Program-made: the position numbers and the translations under genes
Shown: positions 8,566-16,053 of the stretch, piece by piece
Numbering within the stretch: position 1 is the first letter of the stretch
Layout of the letters: each line of letters opens with the position of its first letter
Assembly (NCBI GenBank): GCA_013001595.1
Contig: JABDMH010000113.1
Span: 1 to 32,344 of the forward strand
Direction of reading: 5' to 3'
From: Saprospiraceae bacterium
Lineage (GTDB): Bacteria; Bacteroidota; Bacteroidia; Chitinophagales; Saprospiraceae
Length of the DNA: 32,344 nucleotides
The notes under the pieces: generated by a model
Databases searched by the model: none
What the model saw: only the letters and a program-made list of their open reading frames with translations
What the model was told of the DNA's origin: nothing

Positions 8566-9423
8566 CTAAGGAAATATTTCCTTTGCCAAATCTTGAGCTG
8601 CTTCGAACGCTGGTCTGGATAGATTCAGGGGTATCTTTTTTCCATCAAAAAATTCAAATAAATGTTCTGTTGCCATATTGCCTGTCAATTCATGTTTGGC
8701 CATTGGGCAACCACCATAACCCCTTATAGCACTATCAAATCGAAGGCATCCATGTTCATAGGCGGCATGGACCTTCGGATACCAACTGTCGGGTGTTGTA
8801 TGGAGATGCGCCCCAAATTCAACATCAGGGTAGGGGGGGATGAGGTTGGAATACAGATAGGAAATGCTATGCGGAGTAGATACACCCACAGTGTCTGATA
8901 ATGCCATAATCTTGATGTCCATATCTGCAAGTTTATCTACCCAACCTTGTACGATATCAACATTCCATGCGTCTCCAAATGGATTACCAAAAGCCATGGA
9001 TAGATATAGCACTAAGCCTTTTCCATGAGATTGACATATCTCCTGTATTTGGGCAACGCGTTGCAGAGATTCTTCAATAGTAGCATTGGTGTTACGAATT
9101 TGAAATGTCTCGGAGACAGAGAAAGGATAACCTAAGTAGTCAATATCATCAAATTTTGCTGCATCTGTCGCACCACGCAAATTGGCCACAATGGCAAGCA
9201 ATCTAGCGCTACTCTTCGAAAGATCCAGTTGAGAAAGCACCTCTGCGCTGTCACGCATCTGGGGTATTGCTTTCGGTGAAACAAAACTGCCAAAGTCAAT
9301 GGTGTCAAATCCAACCTTTAGAAGAGCATTGAGGTATTTAACCTTAAGCTGAGTCGGAATAAAATCTGGAAGACCCTGCATCGCATCTCGTGGACACTCT
9401 ATGATTTTTATCATGGTTGACAT
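8566..9423 (-). CDS. Hydroxymethylglutaryl-CoA lyase family protein
   Basis: A 285-residue member of the HMGL-like TIM-barrel family. HMG-CoA lyase cleaves 3-hydroxy-3-methylglutaryl-CoA to acetoacetate and acetyl-CoA in leucine catabolism and ketone-body formation. The N-terminal motif is ECPRDAMQG (canonical xGPRDGLQ), keeping the Arg-Asp pair that binds substrate and metal. The metal-binding GAHLHTT supplies the paired histidines. GYGGCPMAKHELTGNMATE keeps the catalytic-loop cysteine of the canonical GGCPYA motif, although the loop sequence is divergent. The length is slightly below the usual 300. It ends 34 bases from the convergent end of paralog B. A related acyl-CoA lyase or aldolase specificity is possible because of the divergent loops. 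Confidence 0.82.
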   Translation of the reverse strand: MSTMIKIIECPRDAMQGLPDFIPTQLKVKYLNALLKVGFDTIDFGSFVSPKAIPQMRDSAEVLSQLDLSKSSARLLAIVANLRGATDAAKFDDIDYLGYPFSVSETFQIRNTNATIEESLQRVAQIQEICQSHGKGLVLYLSMAFGNPFGDAWNVDIVQGWVDKLADMDIKIMALSDTVGVSTPHSISYLYSNLIPPYPDVEFGAHLHTTPDSWYPKVHAAYEHGCLRFDSAIRGYGGCPMAKHELTGNMATEHLFEFFDGKKIPLNLSRPAFEAAQDLAKEIFP

Positions 9424-9538
9424 TCAAGCCTCTTAAAGATAAGGTAAGTTGAGTTCTCCTACCTGAATTCAAACAGACATCAAGGGATCACGGCAATTTC
9501 TTGTGCTGCAATCCTCAACTTGTATTAATTTCGTGTCT

Positions 9539-9784
9539 ATGCAGAAAAGAGATCTTCAGACCCTGATAGGTTTTATCCTTTTCATAACTGGCTTCGTTGC
9601 ATTGACCTTGGCACTAGTTGGTATCCGGATTTCATTTCTAGCCTGGATGGATAACATCAATCCAGTATTCGGATTTGTGATGAAGTTGGTCATGATTTTA
9701 GCCGGATTAATCATCGTTGTATTGGCACAAGGAAATGATTATGAACCGGATGATAGATGGGAACCAGATCCTAAAGACAATTGA
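9539..9784 (+). CDS. Small two-helix membrane protein, unknown function
   Basis: An 81-residue protein starting at the ATG at 9539 (MQKRDLQTLIGFILFIT). An in-frame GTG at 9503 is possible, but its extra 12 residues look non-coding. Two hydrophobic segments, about residues 7-29 and 43-66, predict a helical hairpin in the inner membrane. A short loop containing WMDNINP lies between them, and a strongly acidic soluble tail (YEPDDRWEPDPKDN) follows. No family is recognised. It stands alone between the divergent HMG-CoA lyase gene and the convergent peroxidase gene, whose stop lies two bases beyond its own. A TTG...TAATTTCG pair just upstream vaguely resembles a Bacteroidota promoter but sits too close to the ATG. 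Confidence 0.6.
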   Translation: MQKRDLQTLIGFILFITGFVALTLALVGIRISFLAWMDNINPVFGFVMKLVMILAGLIIVVLAQGNDYEPDDRWEPDPKDN

Positions 9785-9786
9785 GA

Positions 9787-11712
9787 TTAATAGGTGCGCA
9801 CAACCTTTGTGGTATTCTCATATTCTCCCATGCGCACTGACAATGAATATACACCACGTGGTGCAGCTTCAGAAAATCTCATAGCAATGTTGTTAGAACC
9901 CCTGGTTATTTGAAGAGATTCTCGCTGTACCACCCGACCAAGCATGTCAGTGATATGGACTTCCGCCGGACCCTGATCAAAAGCAAAAATGGTAAGTTGA
10001 TAGTTGTCAACAATGGGATTCGGCCCTACTGCCAAACTTAAATGCTGATCGTCTACAACGTTTACCTTACATATTCGATTCATCCTAAATACATCATCCT
10101 GGATGGTCTGCAAATTCGTATTCCGCCGAATGATTTTGGCAAGTGAACTGGATGCGACAAGTTCCCTTTCTTCTAGAGATAGATAACCTTCACTTTGATA
10201 GAAAAATCGATCTCCTTCCCGGAGTGCCTTAAATTGCTCTTTCATCACAGTCATAATGCTTTCACCAAACATGGCATCAGGCAGATGTTGTTCAGCAAGC
10301 ATGCCTACCCATGGATCAACGCTGTCGACATCATGGTATAGATTTCTCAATATTTCTGCTTCCTCTGGCACGACACAAATTTCTTCAAAGCTGCGTACTC
10401 TGCCTATGCCTAACTCATCACGGATGGCATTATAATCTGGCAGTCCACGCTCCCTACCTCTTTGTATATTGATGGCTGCCAAATCCATTCCTAAACCGGA
10501 GCTCGGAGAACCAAATAGGAAATTTCTCACATCATCAATCATTTTGCAATCCAGTGCCTGTTGAATTTGTGCGCTCATGCCTTTAAATAGTGGATCAATA
10601 CCACTTTCTATAACCAGTGTTGGGTCAAAAAAGGCCTCGCGTAGGGTCATGTCTCCACTGGGAATAGTCGAGCATCCATCATCCATTCTCAACAGATCTT
10701 CACTCAAAAGCGTATGACCAAACCGGTAAGCAGAGGCGGTGAAAACATTGGACACATTAGGATCAAGTTGTGTTTGATATTGACGATATGGCTCAAGAAT
10801 TACGCCCATTGCCGGAAGCCATTCTTCATATACGATCTTTTGAAGCATCGCGCCCATCAGTTTCCTAGACTCGTGATAGAGGAACTCATCATCTTGGCTC
10901 ACATGCACTCTCGCCAATTCATCACAGAGACGATTGTGTTCTCTGACAAATAAAGTATGCATCGCGGTGAGCATTATGTTCTCATTCGCTCTTGCATCTC
11001 CAGCAACAAACCACCGGCGATCGTCTGCAAGACTATTTCTATCCATATGAGGTGCCTCACCATCAGTGGGACCATTAATTTCACCATCCAACGTATTGAA
11101 GGGCAGATAGTTACCCTTAGATACTTTGAGTTTGCCTTTAGAGTAGGAACGGAGCCAAGATGCACGTGCAGCATCTGAACCATAGATCGCAGAACCATCA
11201 ATAAACGCCGTGACGGCATTCTCATAAGATCTAGCATTGTCAGCCGATAGACCTGTTCCTTCTTTGATTTGTGAACGCATCATGACAATTTTTGACTCTC
11301 CTGTGCAATTAGGATCAAAAACTGCATCACAAATAGGAACTTCGATAAAAGCAGGTTCTGTGGGATTGACGCGAATTAGAGTAATGTCATGGTCTAGAAA
11401 TTGCCCGAATACCCATATATAGTCAGTCAACTGATGCTCATCGTAGATGGCATCTTCTTGAGTAAAAAGTTCATTACTGATAGTTCTTGGATTGGGACGA
11501 TCAGTTCCATTCGGAGATCCAATGCCATCACTGAAAGTACGTGCAGTGAGGTACCGTATCTCGGCACCAGATGCACCTCGATCACCATCTATGAGGTTGT
11601 TGCCAGTTCCATCAAATGAGCGGTAAAGCTCTTGCTCCTGCGAAATGCCAGTCGCAAAGGTTAAAACGAAAAACAGCAATATGTAAGTCCTTGAGTATCG
11701 GTTTATGTTCAT
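9787..11712 (-). CDS. Secreted animal-type haem peroxidase with type IX sorting domain
   Basis: A 641-residue exported protein. Residues 1-24 are a signal peptide ending in ATGISQ. Residues about 30-540 are an animal haem peroxidase domain, the myeloperoxidase/peroxinectin superfamily. QFLDHDITL carries the distal histidine His108, LFVREHNRLCDEL the conserved helix, AYRFGHTLL the proximal histidine His333, and INIQRGRERGLPDYN the conserved late motif. Residues about 556-641 form a type A C-terminal sorting domain (GPNPIVDNYQ, DMLGRVVQ, PRGVYSLSV), which directs the protein through the type IX system to the cell surface or medium. It would use hydrogen peroxide to oxidise halides or organic substrates; the substrate is unknown. 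All catalytic histidines are present, so activity is likely. The gene is monocistronic. Confidence 0.93.
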   Translation of the reverse strand: MNINRYSRTYILLFFVLTFATGISQEQELYRSFDGTGNNLIDGDRGASGAEIRYLTARTFSDGIGSPNGTDRPNPRTISNELFTQEDAIYDEHQLTDYIWVFGQFLDHDITLIRVNPTEPAFIEVPICDAVFDPNCTGESKIVMMRSQIKEGTGLSADNARSYENAVTAFIDGSAIYGSDAARASWLRSYSKGKLKVSKGNYLPFNTLDGEINGPTDGEAPHMDRNSLADDRRWFVAGDARANENIMLTAMHTLFVREHNRLCDELARVHVSQDDEFLYHESRKLMGAMLQKIVYEEWLPAMGVILEPYRQYQTQLDPNVSNVFTASAYRFGHTLLSEDLLRMDDGCSTIPSGDMTLREAFFDPTLVIESGIDPLFKGMSAQIQQALDCKMIDDVRNFLFGSPSSGLGMDLAAINIQRGRERGLPDYNAIRDELGIGRVRSFEEICVVPEEAEILRNLYHDVDSVDPWVGMLAEQHLPDAMFGESIMTVMKEQFKALREGDRFFYQSEGYLSLEERELVASSSLAKIIRRNTNLQTIQDDVFRMNRICKVNVVDDQHLSLAVGPNPIVDNYQLTIFAFDQGPAEVHITDMLGRVVQRESLQITRGSNNIAMRFSEAAPRGVYSLSVRMGEYENTTKVVRTY

Positions 11713-12056
11713 AGGCTCATGAGAATTAGTTAGTGGGTGCCTTGCTCCACCTCATGAATCCGCAAGTTTGCAGCAGATTGTTGGTCTACAGCATGAGATA
11801 AAAGTACATGAATTTATCATCAATTGTGAGTTTAAATAATATGTTTTTTATTCATATATAAAGTGCGAATCATATGTTCGGTGCAGCATTTGGGTAATGG
11901 CAATTTGGATATGGAACAAGTCTTTTTAATCAACCCAAATTCAAATACTCGCATTGGGTTGCTAAAAATACTCCAGCTGGTTCCGTGCGGTAATACTATG
12001 ATTAATTCTACAAGCCCGAAAGGCTTCTGATCGGAGATATGAAAAGGACCGGTCTT
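11713..12056 (+). repeat. Gene-free spacer with an inverted repeat between lpdA and the peroxidase gene
   Basis: This 344-base stretch lies between the lpdA stop and the peroxidase start, both on the minus strand, and contains no plausible gene. It holds a perfect 8-bp inverted repeat, CAACCCAA at 11931-11938 and TTGGGTTG at 11954-11961, with a 15-base loop. A smaller AAGCC/GGCTT hairpin lies near 12011-12025 and a GACCGGTC palindrome lies right behind the lpdA stop. The last two may contribute to transcription ending after lpdA, but none has a clean T-run. Near 11800 a minus-strand TACTTTTA is one base off the TAnnTTTG box and could serve the peroxidase gene. Confidence 0.4.
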
Positions 12057-13454
12057 CTACAGATGAATTACTTCATCGTATGCAGCTGCTGAGGCCTCCA
12101 TGATGGCTTCACTCATTGTGGGATGCGGATGAATGGTTTTAATAATTTCGTGACCTGTGGTCTCAAGCTTTCTAGCAGCAACTACTTCCGCAATCATCTC
12201 AGTTACATTCTCACCAATCATATGAGAACCCAACCATTCGCCATATTTTGCATCATAAATGACCTTGACAAAACCTTCTTTGTGGCCTGCAGCACTGGCT
12301 TTACCTGATGCCGAAAAGGGAAACTTTCCAATCTTTAGTTCATATCCGGCTTCTTTGGCAGCAGCTTCAGTATAACCAACACTTGCCACCTCTGGATGAC
12401 AATATGTACATCCTGGGATATTATTGTAGTTGATCGGATGAGGATCTTCACCACATATCTTTTCGACACAGACAATGCCTTCGGCACTGGCTACATGAGC
12501 GAGGGCAGGACCGGGAACCACATCTCCAATCGCATAAATGCCAGCAACATTCGTCTGATAGAACTCGTCTACCTGAATCAAGCCTTTGTCTGTTTTAATG
12601 CCTAAATCTTCTAAGCCAATGTTCTCAATATTAGCTGAAACTCCAGCAGCGGAAAGTACTATATCGCATTCAATCGTATCCTCTTTTTCAGATTTACGAT
12701 TTTTCACCTTGACTTTCAACTTATTACCACTTCCATCTACTGATAGAACTGCAGTATTTGCTAACACTTCGATACCTGCTTTCCTAAACGCCTTCCCCAA
12801 TTCTTTTGAAATTTCTGCATCCTCACGAGGCAGTAGACCTTGTTCTAAGAATTCGACGATTACCACTTCGGTCCCTATGGTATTATAGAAGTATGCAAAC
12901 TCTGCGCCAATAGCTCCCGCCCCCACTACTACCATTTTCTTAGGTTGAAGGCTTAAGCTCATTGCCTTTCGATATTCAATGATTTTCTTACCGTCAATTG
13001 GGAGATTGGGAAGTTCCTTGGCTCGTCCACCTGTGGCAATAATGATGTGAGGCGACGAAATTTCTTGCTCTTCACCCTTGTCATTAGTCACCAGCACTTT
13101 ATTCCCTTTGATTAACTTGCCTGTACCCATGATCACATCGATCTTGTTCTTTCTCATCAGAAACTGCACACCCTTGCTCATGCCATCAGCAACTCCGCGA
13201 CTGCGTTTAATGGTTGCAGCGAAATCAACCTTGGCCTTGCTTATATTGATACCAAAGTCTTCTGCATGTTTTATGTAATCGAATACCTGGGCACTTTTGA
13301 GAAGGGCCTTTGTAGGAATGCATCCCCAGTTGAGGCAAATTCCTCCCAAGGATTCTCTTTCTACGATGGCTACTTTCTTTCCTAATTGTGACGCTCGGAT
13401 GGCAGCCACGTAGCCTCCCGGGCCACTTCCCACAATGATGATGTCGTATTTCAT
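12057..13454 (-). CDS. lpdA: Dihydrolipoamide dehydrogenase (E3)
   Basis: A 465-residue flavoprotein disulfide reductase that reoxidises dihydrolipoamide in the pyruvate, 2-oxoglutarate and branched-chain ketoacid dehydrogenase complexes and the glycine cleavage system. It has the FAD-binding GSGPGGYVAA at residues 9-18 and the redox-active disulfide Cys40/Cys45 in GGICLNWGCIPTKALL. The NAD-binding GAGAIGAEFAYFYNTIG, a second FAD motif YAIGDVV and the C-terminal active-site HPHPTMSEAI also appear. I chose the ATG at 13454. The upstream in-frame ATG at 13490 adds 12 residues that do not resemble the family and overlaps a TATATTTG promoter box at 13488-13495. No E1 or E2 genes are nearby, so this is probably a shared housekeeping E3. 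Confidence 0.95.
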   Translation of the reverse strand: MKYDIIIVGSGPGGYVAAIRASQLGKKVAIVERESLGGICLNWGCIPTKALLKSAQVFDYIKHAEDFGINISKAKVDFAATIKRSRGVADGMSKGVQFLMRKNKIDVIMGTGKLIKGNKVLVTNDKGEEQEISSPHIIIATGGRAKELPNLPIDGKKIIEYRKAMSLSLQPKKMVVVGAGAIGAEFAYFYNTIGTEVVIVEFLEQGLLPREDAEISKELGKAFRKAGIEVLANTAVLSVDGSGNKLKVKVKNRKSEKEDTIECDIVLSAAGVSANIENIGLEDLGIKTDKGLIQVDEFYQTNVAGIYAIGDVVPGPALAHVASAEGIVCVEKICGEDPHPINYNNIPGCTYCHPEVASVGYTEAAAKEAGYELKIGKFPFSASGKASAAGHKEGFVKVIYDAKYGEWLGSHMIGENVTEMIAEVVAARKLETTGHEIIKTIHPHPTMSEAIMEASAAAYDEVIHL

Positions 13455-13487
13455 GTAAAATTGTTTGATCTGGTTAATTCGGGCCGA

Positions 13488-13495
13488 CAAATATA
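13488..13495 (-). promoter_or_regulatory. Candidate -7 promoter box for lpdA
   Basis: On the minus strand this reads TATATTTG, an exact TAnnTTTG match, 33 bases upstream of the preferred lpdA ATG, giving a leader of about 25-30 bases. A matching -33 box is not obvious. The site also argues against the longer lpdA start at 13490. Confidence 0.4.
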
Positions 13496-13644
13496 GTGCA
13501 TATCTCTATTCCTAAGAGCTTTTGAATGTCGTTTCGGCAGCACTAGGCTGCGTCAACCGTTGTTAATACTTTCATAAACCGCCTCTTCATAATATCCAGC
13601 TACAGAAAATTTTCTGAATTTGCTTCTTGTTCAATTTATAAGTA

Positions 13645-14181
13645 ATGTATGTTTTACTTCTTCTAGGTACCATACTAATTGCAGGAAATCAAAGCGATGG
13701 ATGGCAAGTCCTCAAGCCGGAACAGGGACACTTTCAGATTCTAGCTCCGGGTAAGATGAGATCATCTGTCCGCGAAATACAAACTGATATCGGAAAGGTA
13801 GACTACCATTCCCTGCTCCATCAACGTCTCGATGATTCAACGGTCACCTTTACCTTTATTGTTAGTTACTACAAATTGAATGAGGCAACCATTGCGGCAA
13901 TGGACAATGCGTTGGAAGCAGATTTACTGAAGGCTACTGTACTGCAATCTGCACATGCCATTGGCGGAGACGTAATCTTAGAGGATGACATTACTTATCA
14001 GGGGTTACACCCAGGAAAGTACTGGAGAATCCACACCACCGGTGATGAACTTGTCATAAAATCTAGAGCTTATTTATCAGATGAATACTTTTACTCTATT
14101 CAGGTGGCTGTACATAAGGCTCAAGCTTTAAGTCCTGACATCGATCGGTTCTTGGATTCGTTTCGAATTCTGGAAAGTTAA
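13645..14181 (+). CDS. Small exported protein, unknown function
   Basis: A 178-residue protein beginning with a hydrophobic stretch, MYVLLLLGTILIAG, which looks like a short signal peptide. The mature part has the pattern GWQVLKPEQGHFQILAPGKM, then V-E-QTDIGKVDYHSLL and many alternating beta-type residues, ending RFLDSFRILES. The pattern of an F-IL-PG segment, a T-IG---Y segment and a final D-FL-SF resembles small alpha/beta exported proteins that I have seen annotated only as hypothetical in Bacteroidota and Planctomycetes. No lipobox, catalytic motif or sorting domain is visible. It is divergent from lpdA and its stop lies six bases from the convergent mog stop. A perfect palindrome, CAGAAAATTTTCTG, lies 28 bases upstream of its start. 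The ATG is the only reasonable start. Confidence 0.6.
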   Translation: MYVLLLLGTILIAGNQSDGWQVLKPEQGHFQILAPGKMRSSVREIQTDIGKVDYHSLLHQRLDDSTVTFTFIVSYYKLNEATIAAMDNALEADLLKATVLQSAHAIGGDVILEDDITYQGLHPGKYWRIHTTGDELVIKSRAYLSDEYFYSIQVAVHKAQALSPDIDRFLDSFRILES

Positions 14182-14187
14182 CTCGTG

Positions 14188-14724
14188 CTATGATCCTTTG
14201 GGGCGAAATGCAGAGATGACTGATGGGTTGACATTGAGATAGGGCCCCTCAAGCAAGTCTATGCAATATGGCACGGCCGGAAATACTGCGTCTAGACATT
14301 CTCTTATTGCCTTAGGTTTACCCGGCAAGTTAATGATCAAAGATTGACCTCTAATGCCAGCTGTCTGTCGCGATAATATGGCAGTAGGCACATATTGGAG
14401 ACTAACGCTTCGCATCAATTCACCAAAGCCCGGCATCATCTTCTCGCAAACTGCTGATGTTGCCTCCGGAGTGACATCCCTAATAGACGGTCCAGTACCA
14501 CCAGAAGTAATGATGAGGCAACATTTATGACGATCGGCCATCTCAATTAGTGTTTCTTCTATTTGTGGCTGCTCATCAGGAATGACGCGATACACTGTTG
14601 CGAAGTCATTGGTGAGGTACTCTTCAAGTGTACTTTTTATGGCCTTGCCTGGAATGTCTTCATATTCTCCGCGGCTGGCACGGTCAGATATGTTGATTAT
14701 TCCGATATTGATTTCTTCGCTCAT
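14188..14724 (-). CDS. mog: Molybdopterin adenylyltransferase
   Basis: A 178-residue MoaB/Mog-family enzyme that adenylylates molybdopterin before molybdenum insertion. The key motif TSGGTGPSIRDVTPEAT, residues 73-89, contains the conserved GGTG and the D-TPE motif. LINLPGKPKAIRECL is the second MPT-binding segment. The C-terminal stretch VFPAVPYCIDLLEGPYL closely resembles E. coli Mog and separates it from the shorter MoaB. No other molybdenum cofactor genes are present in the window, so the gene is isolated from its pathway. It is divergent from the gene at 14821. All family residues look intact. Confidence 0.88.
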   Translation of the reverse strand: MSEEINIGIINISDRASRGEYEDIPGKAIKSTLEEYLTNDFATVYRVIPDEQPQIEETLIEMADRHKCCLIITSGGTGPSIRDVTPEATSAVCEKMMPGFGELMRSVSLQYVPTAILSRQTAGIRGQSLIINLPGKPKAIRECLDAVFPAVPYCIDLLEGPYLNVNPSVISAFRPKGS

Positions 14725-14782
14725 ATTGATTTAGTTTAGATACAACTGTGCAAGTGACTAACCGTCAGTAGGAGGGATGTCT

Positions 14783-14790
14783 TACCTTTG
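14783..14790 (+). promoter_or_regulatory. Candidate -7 promoter box for the DUF4403-like gene
   Basis: TACCTTTG is an exact match to the Bacteroidota TAnnTTTG box. It lies 31 bases upstream of the TTG start at 14821 and would place the transcript start near 14797, consistent with that start codon. A -33 TTG at the ideal distance is not evident. Confidence 0.4.
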
Positions 14791-14820
14791 TTTGTCAAGT
14801 AAATCTCTAAAAAATTAGTC

Positions 14821-16053
14821 TTGAGAGTCAAAAATCTTTCGCTTTTACTTCACATCGATGAAGTTTCCCTGCACAATATGTTGGAAGATCAATTGGCGAA
14901 AAATCCAACTATTGAGTCTCAATTGAGTGTTCCTATTCTTGGTCTAATTGAGATCAAGTCTGACCAGACTGAGGTTCAAGGGATAAAGTTTGCTAATGAG
15001 GGAATGGCAATTGAGTTGGCTTCAGATGTTGCCGTGCGCGTACCTCGAATGGGTAGCACGGTACAACTTACTGGACGTTTATCTCTGTTTGTTCACGTGC
15101 AGTTCATGGTAGCTCCCAGCGGTTTTCATAAAACCATTCTTTCCATTTTGGATGTCTGCTGGGTTGGAAATCCTTCCCTGCGCATAGGGAAAACATGTCA
15201 TCCTAAGCGTAGACTTCAGCGACTGATAGATACTATGCTTCCCCGGCTTGAGAAGAGGATGGCTCAGGCTTTGGCAGAACATACTGGTAGAGAAAAAATC
15301 GAATTGATATTGGCAGATCAGCTTGCGCCAAAAGGTGAATCCGACATTGGTGATTGGTATGTTCAACATGCTTGGATCGATCTGCAAGAAATACTCATAT
15401 CAGATCATCAATTGATGCTTCCAGTGGATTTGTCGTTGGACTTACTGCAAGTCACAGTTTCTCAGAAAATCATATTTCCAAAGGTGCACTTTCACACAAT
15501 AGATAACAATAGAACGCCCAGTACTTATGTAGAGTTGAGCTATCAAGAAGTAAATCATTGGCTAGCAAGCAACCTTACCTCCATCAATCAACAGCTCTCA
15601 TTGCCAAGTGATATTCAGTCACTTGTCTTGAGTTCGGTGGATGGGTACTTGATATGTAGCATAGAGCTAAAGGCGGCACCAGAAAGCACATTTCAAATAA
15701 AATCGAATCTGGCGCTCAATCGAGATCTGCAGCATTTGGAGTTAGTGAAGGTTGAGATAGCTGCCGCAGAAGAAACCGGATTCCTGGTAAAGACACTCCT
15801 TCGATCCACGAGACGCTTTATTCGATCGAAGATTAAGAAGGCATTTCCGATCAAAATAAAACCCTTACAATCTGAATTGGAAAAATTACTTGCTGCCCAT
15901 ACACCTATGCTAGTAAAATCATCCATGTCGAAAGAACTGCTTTTGAAATCCATAGACTTCACTGACACTACCTGCAATATTTTTCTCGATGGACAGATTA
16001 AACTAGCAATGGAGGATTATCGCAGGATAGTGACAGATCCGGACCTTGGATGA
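14821..16053 (+). CDS. DUF4403-like protein
   Basis: A 410-residue protein starting at a TTG codon; an in-frame stop lies seven codons upstream, so no ATG start before residue 20 is possible. The beginning, LSLLLHIDEVSLHNMLEDQL, and the periodic beta-strand/helix pattern resemble DUF4403 proteins. So do the double DTMLPRLEKRMAQAL-type helix and the end DFTDTTCNIFLDGQIKLAM. DUF4403 is a poorly characterised family in Bacteroidota and Proteobacteria, usually exported with a lipoprotein signal. No signal peptide is visible in this copy, which is unusual for the family. The gene ends inside the tail of the convergent gene (37-base overlap). The family assignment rests on overall pattern and is moderate; the biochemical role is unknown. 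Confidence 0.6.
   Translation: MRVKNLSLLLHIDEVSLHNMLEDQLAKNPTIESQLSVPILGLIEIKSDQTEVQGIKFANEGMAIELASDVAVRVPRMGSTVQLTGRLSLFVHVQFMVAPSGFHKTILSILDVCWVGNPSLRIGKTCHPKRRLQRLIDTMLPRLEKRMAQALAEHTGREKIELILADQLAPKGESDIGDWYVQHAWIDLQEILISDHQLMLPVDLSLDLLQVTVSQKIIFPKVHFHTIDNNRTPSTYVELSYQEVNHWLASNLTSINQQLSLPSDIQSLVLSSVDGYLICSIELKAAPESTFQIKSNLALNRDLQHLELVKVEIAAAEETGFLVKTLLRSTRRFIRSKIKKAFPIKIKPLQSELEKLLAAHTPMLVKSSMSKELLLKSIDFTDTTCNIFLDGQIKLAMEDYRRIVTDPDLG

Noticed and set aside
12011-12025. AAGCC-CGAAA-GGCTT hairpin after lpdA as a terminator
   Set aside because: The stem is only five pairs and no T-run follows on the lpdA strand, so it was noted in the spacer entry rather than called.
13455-13490. Longer lpdA start adding 12 residues
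   Set aside because: The extension is unlike the family and overlaps an exact TAnnTTTG promoter box.
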